Positions 1 through 12,808 are shown, counted from the stretch's first letter. The stretch is DNA of 64,000 bases from Eretmocerus hayati (GCA_029851415.1 CM056742.1:98066976-98130975), one strand, 5' to 3'. The notes: generated by a model from the sequence alone, not told the origin. Translations and numbers: made by a program.

Positions 1-1772
1 TGTCAAGTCTTGTTCTTAATTTTCTACCAATATGTAACTCGGCTGGGCTGATATTAGTAGTACAATGAGGTGTTGAACGATAATGCAATAGAAATCTTTG
101 AACAGAATCAGTTTTCAAACTCCCATCTTCAACGATTTTCTTAAAATGATTTTTAAAAGTTTTAACACCATTTTCAGCTGTACCATTTGAAGCTGGATGA
201 TATGGTGCACTTTTGATATGATTGATATTATTTCTCTCTATAAAATTTTCAAATTCTATAGATGCATAAGCAGGTCCATTATCTGATACTATAGTGAATG
301 GAATTCCCCAATTAGTGAAATATTCCTTCAATACTTGAATAGTAGTTGACGATCTCAGATCCTCGACTTCTTTAACATCTATCCATTTTGAATATGCATC
401 AACTATAATTAAATAATACTTTTTCTCAATTTCTAAATGATCAACATGAATTCTTTGATTTGGGCCAGAGGGCCAGTTCCAAACATGTAAATTTGCACGA
501 GGGGGGTCATCAGAATTTTTCATACAAATTTCACAAGATTTGACAGTTTCCTCAATATCAGCATCAATTTTCGGCCACCAAATATAAGATCTGGCTAACA
601 TTTTCATACGTACAATACCTGTATGTACACAATGAAGTTCTTTCAAAAGATCTTTACGCATAGACTCAGGTATGACTACTCTATAGCCCCATAAAATACA
701 TTCATTTTCTAAAGTCAATTCGTTTTCTCTATTTTTGTAAGGTTTAAAATCGTCATGTACATTTTTCGGCCAACCATATTTCAAATACTGTAAAACTTGG
801 GATAAAATTTGGTCTTTGCTAGTTTCTGTTTGCACTCGTTCACATGAAATAGACTTGACATCATTTTCCACAAAATTGAGATAGTTAGATTCTTCAATAT
901 CCCTTTCAGAATTGCTAGTAGTTTTCAAAGGAATCCTAGATAAGCTATCAGCTAATCCATTGTCTGATCCTTTTATATACTTGATTTTATAGTTATAAGC
1001 ACTTAAAAATACAGCCCATCTTTGTACTGTATTTGCTGCCATCACAGGTAAACCTTCTTTTTCACCAAATATGTATGTTAAAGGCTTATGATCTGTTTCT
1101 AGAGTAAATTCATTGCCATACACAAATTGATGGAAACTTCTAATTCCAAAGACAATAGCTAATGCTTCTTCATCAAGTTGAGAGTAAGCTCTTTCAAATT
1201 TTGTTAATACTCTAGAGGCAAAATACAGTGATTTTTCTTCACCATTTTCAAAAACATGAGAAATCACAGCTCCTAAGCCGTATGGAGATGCATCACATGA
1301 AATTTTTAGAGGCAAATTAGAATCATAGTGAGTTGAAACATCTGAAGAAATAAGCATTTTCTTTGCTTCTTTAAAAGCATTTTCTTGAGATATTGTCCAT
1401 TTCCAATCAAACTTACTTCTCAACAATTCACAGAGTGGGCTAAGAACAGTAGCAAAATTTTTAATAAATTTTGAGTAATAATTGATCATTCCCAAGAAAC
1501 TCTGTAACTCATTTACATTTGTAGGATTGGGAACATCTGAAATAGCTTTGACCTTATCTTGATCAACATGTAATCCATTTTTATCTACTACATAACCAAG
1601 AAATTTTACACTACTTTGAAAAAATTGACATTTTGGTAATTTCAAGGTTAGTCCATATTTTTGCAGTCTGCTCAAAACTACTTTCAATCGACTTTTATGC
1701 TCTGCATGTGTTTTACCAGTTATATAAATATTATCCTGGAAACAAACTACTCCCTCAAGATCACCTAAAATT
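1..1772 (-). pseudogene. Ty3/Gypsy-type pol, distal part: end of reverse transcriptase, RNase H, integrase
   Basis: Read on the minus strand, this continues the polyprotein at 1765-2988 after a one-base frameshift near 1770 and appears to run open to the window edge. Visible order: the RT active-site turn FQDNIYITG (~1725-1752); RNase H with CDASPYGLGA (~1275-1305), SQLDEEALAI (~1160-1190) and TDHKPLTY (~1075-1100); an integrase zinc region with a CEIC pair (~530-545); then the integrase core with D in IIVDAYSKW (~385-412), D in VSDNGPAY (~270-295) and E in GTAENGVKT (~150-180). PAELHIGRKLRTR lies at the edge. The domain order RT-RNase H-integrase is that of Gypsy elements. The RT box reads DN where the family has DD, so the second metal-binding aspartate is missing. 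With the frameshift, this copy should be inactive. The element continues beyond position 1; no LTR is seen. Confidence 0.9.
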
Positions 1773-2988
1773 TCATCATTTCATTTTGAAAAAATCCTGG
1801 AGAAGAATTTGCCCCGTAACCCATTCGAGTTGGTTTCAATAGTCCTATATGAGTTGAAAGTGTTAATAACTCTTGAGATTCATCATCTAATTCAACTTGC
1901 TGATAAGCCTGAGACAGATCTAAACTAGTATAAGTTTCACCTTTACCAAGTCTATTATACAGATCATGAATTCTAGGTATTGGATGCCTATGAATTTTTA
2001 AGAACTTATTCACAGTAACTTTATAATCTCCACACACACGCAATCGACCATCAGATTTCCCTACTGGAACTATGGGTGATGCCCATTCACTTGTCGTTAC
2101 AGGATCTAGTAGACCAATACCTATCAGTCGACGTAGTTCACTTTCAACTTTACTTCTCATACCATAAGGCAATGGTCTTGGTTTCATGTAAATAGGTTTA
2201 GCATTATCTTTCAAGTACAATCTACACTTCTTTCGATTATACCTGCCTATTTTACCACTAAATACATCTTTGAATTCATTTTTCAATTCTTCAACTTCTT
2301 TGTTCTCTACTGAGTCAAAATTATGAATTTGGGCTTTTTTTTTAATCACATCATCAATAGGTACATTCAACAATCTGATCCATTCTTTACCAACAATAGG
2401 AGGACCTTCACCAGGCATGACTAACAGATTCAAACTGTGAGATTCATTCGACAAAGGCAATTTAACTTTCACTTTCAATATTCCAATAGGTTCCATCTTA
2501 TTTCCAATGTAATCTTTGAAAGAGCGAGTAGTTTCAATCAACTCTAATTTTTGCAAATTCTTATTTTGCTCATAACACTTTTGGGAAATAGCAGAAATAT
2601 AAGCTCCAGTATCTAATTCAAAATTGACAGGAATGCCCTCAATTTCAATAACTACATGATACGGGTCATCAATTTTGTACAAATTGTCATCAAATTGAGA
2701 GTCATTAATGGTGAAAATTTTGTCAAAGTCATTTGAAAGATTATCAATCTCATCCATGTAATGGTTTGTTTGTCTATTTTGCCTTTTACTTTCATCATTT
2801 ACAACTTTACTATCTTTTTTATCAAATTTTTCATCTTTCTTGTTTTGGTACCTTAAATTATTGTTGGACTTATTTTTTTGGAAACAAACTGTCGCTAAAT
2901 GCCCTTTCTTGTTACAAATATTACAGCATTCAGATCGAATATTCCAGCATTCAAATCGATTCAGATGAATAGGATATGAGGTGTCCAA
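1765..2988 (-). pseudogene. Ty3/Gypsy-type gag end/pol start: zinc knuckle, aspartic protease, reverse transcriptase
   Basis: A 407-codon minus-strand frame. Near its N-terminus is one retroviral-type zinc knuckle, CNICNKKGHLATVC (C-x2-C-x4-H-x4-C). About residue 125 is the protease site ELDTGAYISA (D-T-G). The RT palm follows, with SEWASPIVPVGKSDG, RVCGDY and the catalytic LDLSQAYQQ box near residue 360. The frame stops at 1765-1767 just before the expected YxDD box, which is found in another frame at once, so this is a frameshift and not a natural end. The first ~14 codons read like the adjacent 145-bp tandem repeat (2945-3300) and are not retroelement protein; the apparent start codon is inside repeat DNA. 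The gag region upstream of the knuckle is missing. Confidence 0.9.
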
Positions 2989-3300
2989 TGATTCTATTCA
3001 GTATTGAGTTCGATTGAGGTTCCAATACAGAATAACAGTATTGAAATCGATTGAGGCGGATTGGATTTCGGATATCCAATACTGTTTTCCAGCATTCAAA
3101 TCGATTGAGATGAATAGGATATAAGGTGTCCAATGATTCTAGTCAGTATTGAGTTCGATTGAGGTTCCAATGCAGAATAACAGTATTGGAATCGATTGAG
3201 GCGGATAGGATTTCGGATATCCAATACCGATTTCCAGCATTCAAATCGATTCAGATGAATAGGATATAAGGTCTCCAATGATTCTAGTCAGTATTGAGGT
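2945..3300. repeat. 145-bp tandem repeat, about 2.4 copies
   Basis: Units begin near 2951, 3096 and 3241 with GCATTCAAATCGATT and contain GGATATCCAATAC and ATTCTAGTCAGTATTGAG. The first two copies differ at a handful of positions. The short open frames here (2951-3133 and 3096-3278, minus) are copies of each other exactly one unit apart, so they are repeat shadows. The array abuts the broken Gypsy frame and replaces its gag. Confidence 0.85.
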
Positions 3301-4640
3301 CGATTGGCAATCTCTCTCTCAATGCGTATAGTCGGCATTGGTAAAGATTTTTCAACACTGTTTGAATCCCGATCAACATCATTGATCGCGATTGAACTCC
3401 AATCTTCTCCAATCCTGAAAATCATGTTTCAAATTCATCATAAGTTTCTAGATTCAGATCGATTGAGTGTTTTTCTATCGAATCCAATCGAACTTTTGCA
3501 GCAGGGTACGTAACACCCTTAAGATATTCCACGGATGACATTTTTGAAGCGTGGAAATCGTTCCCCAAGGGATTTTTAGCCAGTTGAAGTAGCGGCGTGG
3601 AAATCTATCTCCCGGAAAGTCTCAAAATGAATTCAATCTGGTAGCATCAATACATTCAACGTATCATCAAACTAATGATTGACTAAAATGTTAGCGTGTT
3701 CTTGAAATGCTGAAGTAAAGATATTTCGTGACCGAGCGATTATCTCTATGGTATTATCGACAAGAAAGAATGTTGATTGATTCATCGTAATGCTCTCTCT
3801 CTTCCTCTAAATATTTGCTGTGTTGGTTATACGAAATACTTTTAGCATTCACTGCTGAAGGAATGAACATCTTCATCTTATTCTCAAAGTTATGATTTAC
3901 TTAATTTAATCAGTCTCTCTCCCTCGCATGAACAATGGTCTCAAAATTGGATTATAAAATTTTGATAGTGAGTTTCACATTTTGGCTCTTCCATGAGAAT
4001 CTCCGTTCACATGTATTGGCATGCCATCCTCACACAGTATTCCGTCAACGTATTCTGTATTTGACTCGCCTATTACGAATCTTGATTTTTCCAGTACAAA
4101 ATTTCCATCGACTTTGGTATTCCCAATCAATTCATCATAGGTGGAATTCTCTTCCGTGTAAATATTCGTGCCCTCCTGTTCCAAATATTCATTTACATGT
4201 GACACATTAGCTTATTATGCTCCTGGTTGCATTTCTTCTCTCATACTTGATATGGTTTCTGATGTACAGTTCATCTCTGGATAGACATGACATATCCTGA
4301 AACAAGTCTTCTCATGATTAGACAAGGGAACCCCCCCAGGCAAAAGAATCTTGCGATGCATAGAACAGTGATGCAAATCAACAAATAATAAAGTCCCGAA
4401 TAAATGAGGTGGGAAAATAAGTTGTCCTATTTGTATTCATTCTTTTGACTGAGCTGCATGGCTACGATGCAACCTGATTTCTTTCGTTACATCCGGTTCT
4501 TATTGCATTCCATGCTTGATTTAGTTATATTTCTTGGTGAATATACGGTCCCAAATTTATGCCGTGAGCTATAAATTTTTGAGCATACTTGGACCACGCG
4601 TATAGTCCTTCTTGGATGTCGTTTTGTCAGGGTCAAGTGA
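3301..4640. other. No gene recognised
   Basis: To about 3500 the sequence keeps the CGATTGA flavour of the neighbouring repeat but without clear units. The rest is AT-rich. A 76-codon minus frame (3975-4205) has a plausible amino-acid composition but no motif I recognise. Confidence 0.4.
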
Positions 4641-5480
4641 ACTTCAGAGGTGCCGGGTTCATTAGACGATCATTTCAAGCCACCACAAGAGATCAATATA
4701 ATTTTACCGTCTGATTTCCGTGTCACTCGAGTATTTCCAAACTGCTCCAAAACCTATGCACACGCTGTTCCCATTAATTAAACTGAAGATCATACCTATA
4801 TCGTCTCTTTGTTTCAAGTCTTAGCTTCAACATAAGCTACTGTGAGCTTCAATTGGACCTTCAGACTTTGAGTAATCGCCATCCGCGCACCCTCTGATTT
4901 TTCGTGCAAGTAACTGCAGTTTTCCACCATTAAACACCCTTCATTGTTCCATTTTTCATTTTCCGTCTCGTGGAAGTGTTTGAAAAGTTAGATACGTGGG
5001 TCATCTACTCTTTGAATAAGTCACAAGGCCGTTTCCTGTAATATTCAATTTGACAGGATAAAATTATCCATTTTTCACTAGTCGGCTCGACTTACAAAAA
5101 TCTCAACTTTGCTCTTTTGGTCCTCGCTTTATTGTGAATGACCTCATTCTAAACGGGTATTGCGAACTTCTTGCAGTATTAGAAGGGTGTAGGTAGGTGA
5201 TTCATTGGGAAAAACCCCCTAGGGAGTCATTGAAACATGTTTAGGAGCGTCCGATACCTATTTTTGCTCGTGATTCCATTGTATCGGAGACGGTCCAAAA
5301 TTTTTCCGTCATTCGATGGTCATTCGTAAAATCGTCTTCCACGAACGTTCATCATTGATTTTGGTTCCTTAGATATGATTCAAGCTCAATGAAGTCAATT
5401 CGACCCAGTAGTTCCCGAGTTACGCGTACTTTTGCTTACCGCAAAAATTATCATTCGGATACTCAAATTTCATCGAATTA
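4640..5480 (+). repeat. Copy 1 of an old ~0.85-kb dispersed repeat
   Basis: This aligns by eye with 7010-7760 in the same orientation. Shared landmarks include AAGCC...ATATAATTTTACCGT, CCCATTAATTAAA, GACTTTGA.TAATCG, GATTTTTCGT and ATCATCTAC. Many substitutions and small gaps indicate an old duplication or two copies of a decayed non-coding element. No coding frame is shared. Confidence 0.65.
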
Positions 5481-7009
5481 TCTGTGATTAATGTACCTAA
5501 GCCATGTCTATAACATATAAGCTTGATTGTCCGAGTATCATAGGACTCAAAGCGCCAAACCGGATCTTAAGGGTTGTTTCCTGAATTACGGGGAGCGAGT
5601 ACCGAGCTCACAATCCCTTGAAATGCGGTCGATCCAATCGCGAGTCAGCTTCTCTGCACAGTGCATATACTCATGTGCATGATACATATATTCATACATT
5701 GATCTGGCCTGTAGTTGCTTATTGCTATAGCGTCCAGCCACCTGATTCAATCGGTCATTCCCACTGTTTCTCGTCCGTTCCTGCATATACAATGGGTATA
5801 GTCTACATAGCCATATATAGACTTAGTCATGCAGTTTGGAGAGAGAAAAATTTTTATCGCCTGCAGCTGTGGATCATTTTTCATCAGCCACAACAAATAC
5901 TTTTTCTCTCTCGAGTTGACTCTAATTCTTAATTGTAATTCATTCACATTATTTTAGATCAGATGCTATGTGGGATTCTGATCAGAAAAGCGTGAAAAAG
6001 GGTTCTCCCGATTAGTAAAATTGTGAACTTTCAACTCTAAAATCTTCCAAAACTTCCATTTTCTGAAGCTCCTCCTATCGGATGATTGTATAGGTCTCGA
6101 AAAAACCTTCATTTCAAGCCTTTACACGTCCGAATCAGATGAAAATTCACCGAGCTATGGTACTTTTCTGTGTACCTTCATTTACGTACGAGAAACTGTG
6201 ATTCATATGGGTTTCCACCTTACTGTGGCCATTTAAAAATTTTTGGGTAGTCGATCGGTTTTATTTCTAATAGTATGCATTTGAAGGAATCTTCATACCA
6301 ATTTTGAATGTAATATTACCAAAATTGCTCGATTCACAGTCGGATACGCGCTTGTTTTTAGTGCTGATGGTGACTTTTTGGGTCAAATTTGGACCACCTA
6401 ATATTTCGGTCTCAGACTTATTTTTTATTCAGTTTCTGGCTTTGATTGTTAATTTGTCTCCATGATATGATGCTACTCGACTCACTTCTCACGATTACAT
6501 CGGCAAATTTGAAAAATGAGATGAGAATTCTGAGATCACGCAATGGCTGTTTTAAATATCGGAAACCTGTATTTTTCTCTTTCTGATGCTTACATAATGT
6601 TTCTGGTGTTCCTGATGATGTTTGTAGTTGTTTAGATATTTAACAAATTAGATTCGCAATAACAATGACTGTGTTTGAAGGTCATTTGACTAATATCAGT
6701 GGTGGACTGGTCATTTGATGGGTCAAATTACGCGTTTTTTCGTGTAATTTGAAGAAAAATTATCAACATCTCAAACTGAGATTCTCTCTTCTCTGACATT
6801 CTTCCATAAAGCAACTTGATAGAAACGGGTACTCGGTAGTGTTATCTGAGATATCTTATAGTTAAAAAGAGAGAGAAAAATATATGATTTTTTTGTTGCG
6901 TTTTTTCAACTTGCTTCATAAAATTCTGGAGTTGATTTTTTTAGCATGATTTAACTAGAATTTTGGCCGTTTCCTCGACTTTGAACTAGGTATGTAGTCA
7001 ATGAAGTTC
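5481..7009. other. No gene recognised
   Basis: Intergenic-looking AT-rich sequence. The open frames near 5586-5947 lie on both strands of the same stretch and show no recognisable domain. Confidence 0.4.
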
Positions 7010-7760
7010 AAGGAACGTGCCGGATTAAATAATGATTTTAAGCCATTATAATTTTACCGTTCGACTTTCGCGTCGGTTGGGGACTTTCGGAGTCCTCCAA
7101 AATTTATTTGCTACCGCCCTCATTAATTAAATTGAAGATTCTACCTGTACCGTCTTGTTGCTTAGTGTCCCAGCTTCAATATAAGCTATTGCGAGCTTCC
7201 CTCCGACCTTTAGACTTTGATCAATCGACGTTCGCGCACCTTTTGATTTTTCGTCCGAGTAACTGCAATTTTCGGATATTAACCACCCGTAATTACTTCA
7301 TTTTTCAGTTTTCGATTTATGGAAGTGTTTGGAAGGTTGGATACGCAGATCATCTACATTTTGGAACATTTACAAGGTGATTTCTGACAATATTCGATCT
7401 GCCATGATGAAATCATCCATTTTTCGCTAACCGACCCGAACGACGGAAACTGCATTTTTCTCTCTTCGATCCGACTTTATTGCAAGGTAACCCCATCCAG
7501 GAGGCTATTAAGGCTTTTTCAGAGGAGTTCAGAGGTACCCGTGGGTGAATAACGAGATTGAAACTCATCCCAAGTGCTTACAATGAAGATATTCACCCGC
7601 GATACCCATTTTTGCCCATACCACTACCGTATTGGACGCAACTCAGGTTTTGTCAACAACTCAACCATTATCGTAAAACTCACTATGCACAGTCATTTGT
7701 CACGTACAGTACCCGTCAAAATTAATGGATCATGCATAGTCTCAGTCAATCAGCAATAAC
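7010..7760 (+). repeat. Copy 2 of the old ~0.85-kb dispersed repeat
   Basis: Diverged direct copy of 4640-5480, about 2.37 kb downstream. The 90-codon frame at 7108-7380 falls in it and is not preserved in copy 1, so I treat that frame as chance. Confidence 0.6.
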
Positions 7761-7996
7761 TCTGGCCCATTTGGTCGTAGAAAAATTCTGAAAAAAGGGA
7801 ATTGAAGATCAGGGAAAAACCTATCAATTCATGGGTTCAGAAATTTTTTTTCCCTTTTTTTATGGGGTCGTAAGTGGCGACGGAAAAACGGTTTTTTTTC
7901 CTTCAATCAAACACCTGTAATTTTGACGCGCATCATCCGATCGTAAAAAGCTCAACGTGATTTTGTAGCTCGTTTCAAGACCTTCAAATTCCTTTT

Positions 7997-8988
7997 GCTT
8001 TCTCAAAGAGAAAGGGTTGTATTCGTGACGAGACATTTTTGCTCAATTTTTTCACTCAAATTAATTTTTCATTCTAAAAATCTTCACTCATAGCGAATCG
8101 GCTTCGTACATTTTGTTCCTCTCACCGATATCTATCTATTGTAAGTCACGGTTTTTCCTCCAGGCTTCTCCCTGGTCCTCCACGAATTTAACTTTCTCTG
8201 TCGTTGTCTGTGTCCGTCTGTGTGTGAGTCTGTGCAACTCCATTTTTCGTCATCGGTTTCTCCTCAGCGTTTCGACCGATCTTTCTCAAATTTATGTGAG
8301 TGGTAGAGCACCATGTAGAGATGTGCTGAAAGGATTTATAGCCCAATCTATTAAACAGTTCTCGATTAATGAGTATCCGAAAATAAAAATGTCAAAATTT
8401 TCCAAAAATCGATTATTTTATATTCAAATATCTTTTCTCAAAATCAACAAATCAAATTTTGGGTCACTTAAACAACCATTTTTTCATCATTTTTCGTCAA
8501 TTGGTTAATGTGGAATTTTCATTCATATCTATCTCTACCAATTGAATCATGAATCTTCTATCAATGAAAAAAAAATCATGTACATTTCTTCTCCCATACA
8601 GTTTAACGTAATTCCGTATTAACCAATCGATCAAGGATGGCCAGATTAACATTTTATTAGGTCACCTCAACTTCCCTTATGAAGTTTTTCTAGACATAAA
8701 TTCTAAAAACTCCTAATCATTTCTTGAAAATTCTAACATTTTTATTTTCCGATACTCATTAATCGAGAACTCTTCAATAGACTGGGCTATAAATCCTTTC
8801 AGCACATCTTTACATGGTGCTCTACCACTCACATAAATTTGAGAAAGAACAGTCGAAAGGCTGAGGAGAAACCATGGACGAAAAATGAAGTTGCACAAAC
8901 ACACACACACACAGACGGATACAGACAACGACAGAGAAAGTTAAATTCGTGGAGGACCAGGGATAAGACTGGAGGAAAAACCGTGACC
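7997..8988 (+). mobile_element. Palindromic foldback repeat, copy 1
   Basis: The element starts with the small palindrome CTTTCTCAAAGAGAAAG. A forward arm (about 8130-8403) contains TTTCTCCTCAGCGTTTCGAC and GTGAGTGGTAGAGCACCATG. The same sequence returns inverted at about 8735-8988, with a ~330-bp spacer between. The right arm is cut short after GGTTTTTCCTCCAG compared with the copies at 27-29 kb. No protein is encoded; the 131- and 71-codon frames are arm shadows appearing in mirrored positions. This is consistent with a non-autonomous foldback or large MITE family. Confidence 0.75.
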
Positions 8989-9039
8989 TTTAAAATAATA
9001 GCAGCTCCTTATGAATCGTATTAATCTGATCATAAACCG

Positions 9040-9386
9040 ATGTACCTATGTTTAGGGAATGACTTTGACATGAAAGTTGATGAAATGAACTGTGAGTATC
9101 AGATAGAGAGAAGGAAGGAAGAATCAAAGGAGATTGGAATAGCAATAAAATGTAAGAATATTGATTTTTTCGAAAGAAATATTTTATCAAAAGATTCGTG
9201 GATAGCTGATGAGACGATAAATGAATTCATGTTTATACTGAAGATGAGATTCCAAGAAATTGATCCAATTCCCACAGCAGTTATGAAAATATATGATGAG
9301 GTAGTTCCAACTATGAATGAAGATATACAAATAATACATAGTGATGTTTATAGTCATTGGAGATGTCTACATCATAAACCACCACA

Positions 9387-9442
<56 letters not shown>

Positions 9443-9721
9443 AGCCTTTATTGTGATGAAGATTGTTTCGATGATTTAGACGAAATGGAAAGGAATTTCA
9501 TAGAAAAAAGGTATAATAACATTTCGAAGGGATTTGTGATCTTCAGGAATGTACAAAAGCAATTAGATTCAAGTTCTTGTGGTTTATGTGCGACTGCAAA
9601 TGCTATAATTTTGTGTTTGAAAAAAGATCCAGGATGTGCTAGGTACAATAGGAATCCTGAATTGATGAGAAATCATTTATGGAAGATGATAAAAAATGGT
9701 ATAATAGAAGAATATTCATGA
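9040..9721 (+). pseudogene. Ulp1-like (C48) cysteine protease fragment, broken by (TA)n
   Basis: Two frames read through one another. The first (9040-9441) has SWIADETINEFM, matching the WLxDExIN entry motif of Ulp1/SENP proteases, and then HSDVYSHWRCLH, whose HW pair corresponds to the catalytic His. The second (ending 9721) has YDSLYCDE, with the likely catalytic Asp, and QLDSSSCGLCATANA, where Q and C match the oxyanion Gln and nucleophile Cys. A 49-bp (TA)n tract sits exactly between the His and Asp blocks and carries the frame change. Family members cleave SUMO-like proteins or are encoded by DNA transposons. There is no neighbouring transposase here, so the source is open. I assign only the fold. 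Confidence 0.72.
9391..9439. repeat. (TA)n microsatellite inside protease pseudogene
   Basis: About 24 perfect TA units inserted between the HW and YDSL blocks of the Ulp1-like sequence. Confidence 0.97.
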
Positions 9722-12660
9722 AGAGTAAGAGTTTGTGTATGAGTACTATGATTGATCGATTATGAAAGTAAGATGAGAGAATTTGTAATTTTTGACGAAA
9801 TGTGATGGAAGAAATTAGAACGGAAATAAAGGAATACGTTGATGATAATTGTGATTAATTATTTTTTACGTTCGTAAAACAAAGATGAATGGGAATACAT
9901 ATTATTTTTTTGAAATAGAGTATTATTGCGATGAAAATTAATATGATAGATATGTGAGTAATGATTGTGGAATATGAATAAGTTACAAATGAAAAATTGG
10001 AAATAAATCGGTAAAAGAATTGAATTGATTGGAGTATTGATAAGAAGATTTAGATTGGTATTGGAAATGTAAAAGGTATATATAAAATTTGTGGATACGA
10101 TTGGTGATTTTGATGAGTAATTTCGGAATTATAATTTTTTGGTCTAAAAAGCTAAGCACATTTCGACGTGAGAAAGCATTCTGCTAATATCATTTAGCAG
10201 CGTATTTTTAAAGTTTTCTCTGCAATTTTTCCCGTCCGAATGGCGAGCTTTAGAAGCATACTTTTTTAAGCATATGTTCTTATGGAGGCATGGAAGCTCG
10301 CGCGGGCTTGATTTCTCAATGCTCGTGGTCAATGCAGAAAGTCATCTAAAAAAGTTTTTTCAGGCATGATTTCGACGTAAAATTTTCTGATCTTTCAGAA
10401 TATGCTATCAGATTGCCAGTTTAATGAACCCCAAATGTTTTTTTGTCTAGTATGATTTTTGCCTTGTTCAAGATGGAAAGTCTCCGGAGAAATATTTCAA
10501 AAACACACCTCGCCGCGGAGTAGTCCTGAAAAGGAATCGTCCCAGGGGAACGTATCCGAAACGGTCCTCCGCATCATTCTCTCGTGGTTCAATACGTATT
10601 CAAAATTATCTCAAAAGTAAGCCGTGGATCAAGTGAAGGTTGAGCAAAGTACTACTTCTCACATTTCATGGTCGAGAGAAAAACAAATACGAGGTCCGTG
10701 AGGCAAACGCAACCGGTACAGACAGATGAGCATGGATGATTCGCTTCTCCGAGTCAACTCGCGCTGCTCTTTGGAGCAACCACATCAATGCGTATGCTCG
10801 TCATTCTTTTCCGAGTCAAAGTATGTATATTTCCACGCCCCATTATTTCATTTCTGACGTATAATTTCTCAAGCCCAAAAACTCCGTGAACGATCGGATC
10901 TGATATTGGATAGGGTTTGGATGGGAAAGATTTGGTTGTATTCAGCGTATCTTCTCCCGTCATTCCTTTTTCGTGAATTCGAGACGATGAAATCAGCTGA
11001 GATATGCTTCACTTTGCTCGGAACAGCAAAATTATGCTGGGCATCTAATTGTCACCTGAATTACTGTTGTCTGCGTGATAGAGCCGGTGTTTTGGAGAAT
11101 CTGAAAAAGCCACCATCAGGATAGATTGAGTTTAGTGTGTTCTTGGATCCAATGAACTCATACTTCCTAAGTCACTGTGGTTTCTTATTTTATTTCAATT
11201 ATATTTGCATTCTGCTCACGCTTTCCAGTTTGCAGTGAACTTTAATCATCGACTGTTGTCTGAAAATCGCTAGTGGACTTGGATTTCCATTCTCTATGCT
11301 TTCTCTGCATCAGCGAACTGGAATTCTTGATCATATGCGAGGAGTGTGAATGATACATGTTTCTCGAACTTCCGCTACACTCTACTCCTTGTTTGATGAA
11401 GCTCTTGACCTTTGCCCAAGTTTTATACCTCGAACTTTTCTTCTGGTGCTCCAGTCCCACTTTCTCGCAGATAACAGCTGTCCTCTTGCTTTGGACGTTT
11501 TTTTCTTCTTTGGGGACGAACCCGTGAAGCCTTCTTCGTAGAGTCGCAATGGTTGACGAAAAGAATTTTCTAAACTGATTCGAGCTGAATCTTTCAGAGC
11601 CCATGATTCACTTCAGTGCTGGGCAACGAACGCCTTTTTCGTAGTAAAAGAATGCTTGTTGTTGAACATTGCGTTTTTTCCCTGGTAAAACCCCTTCTTT
11701 CTTCTTTTTTTCCTTGTTTGTGTCGGATTGTTGGAGCAAATTTTGCGTATATTGGACTGTTGGGAGACTGGGAGAGGATAGAACCTTTCGTATGAAACCC
11801 CTGGGCTTCTGAGGGCATCATTCAAAGCTTCATTTCGACACCTTCATGTGGTTATAGCAAATGAATTTCTACCCTCTGCGAGACCAATAGGGTCCACTTA
11901 CTATGAATCATTCGACGACGCGCGGATTGCCCCACGTTCACCATCTTACTGGCTTAGATTGGCACTCCTGACTTCGTGCTTTATGATTTTAATTCAACGC
12001 TCTTGTATCACTTGCGAATGGATACGCGCATTTTCCAGTGACTCGCTGATTTGAAGAAATACGATTCTTTTCTAGATTTCACTTTTAGTAACGCAATTCT
12101 AGATTAAAGATTCAAAGCAAGTTACATCAATTTTCTTCATATCCAATCGTTTGATTCGATAATCATGATTCTTAGTAAATATTTAAATAAGACTCTGCTC
12201 GTCATTATTCGTTGTGAAATGCAGGGTTCGTCAATACTATTGCTCTGGAGACTGTTTCTATTTTTGAGCGGCGAAGTACGTTCATTGGCCGCGCAAAAAG
12301 AATCGAATGTGCATCTATTGTTCTGAAGCACTGCTCTCACTGCGGCTCGTATGACACGTTTACATGAACAATGGATTCCTAGCTGAAGTTTATCACGTCT
12401 GCAATGCTTGGATTCTTGAACGTATCTGATGATATTATCAAAAATTCTCACCTTTGGGTGAATTTTGACAACTGAGATATATTTAATTCGTGGATACGCT
12501 TATTTAGATAATGAAATAATTCAAACCAAATGAAGGTTTCAAATTTGAGGGCTTCAACCTCGTATGTGACATCTCCTCCAATGTGTACTTAATTATTTAT
12601 ATAATCTTGAAATGTTAATTCCAAGCATGGAATTCTGAGTTTCAGGAGATTTGAATCCGC
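9722..12660. other. No gene recognised
   Basis: AT-rich to about 10.15 kb, then mixed sequence. A 120-codon minus frame (11242-11604), rich in Lys, Arg and Ser, has no motif I recognise and no visible start or splice context; it could be a chance frame. A short repeat at 10150-10211 is listed separately. Confidence 0.4.
10150..10211 (+). repeat. 62-bp dispersed repeat with hairpin, copy 1
   Basis: Matches 29004-29064 almost perfectly, from CTAAGCACATTTCGACG to GCGTATTTTTAAA. Both contain the hairpin CTGCTAA-TATCAT-TTAGCAG. Flanks differ on both sides. It may be the end of an unrecognised element. Confidence 0.75.
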
Positions 12661-12691
12661 TTAATGAATTTGATCATTCGTGGGTTTCATA

Positions 12692-12808
12692 GTGGATTTC
12701 AACTACTATAATAATATTGGGAGTGCATGGATTCAACCATTCAAACAATCTGAAAAATAAGCGTGGGTTTTAACCACATTGCTCGCTGGTACGGTGGGTT
12801 CCAACCAC
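12692..12808 (+). repeat. Palindromic ~34-bp repeat array, left part
   Basis: Clean copies of GTGGGTTYYAACCAC lie at 12763-12777 and 12794-12808, with degenerate ones near 12692 and 12727. Spacing is 31-37 bp and the intervening bases are unlike one another. The array resumes at 16072 after the inserted transposon. Confidence 0.7.

Noticed and set aside
8113..8508. 131-codon frame, repeated at 27137-27532
   Set aside because: It lies in the arm of a foldback repeat and is mirrored by minus-strand frames in the other arm; no protein motif.
10150..10211. Hairpin repeat as a Helitron 3' end
   Set aside because: The hairpin is present in both copies, but no CTRR follows and the flanks do not show A|T insertion.
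11242..11604. 120-codon minus frame as a host gene
   Set aside because: No recognisable motif or splice context, and the opposite strand is partly open as well.
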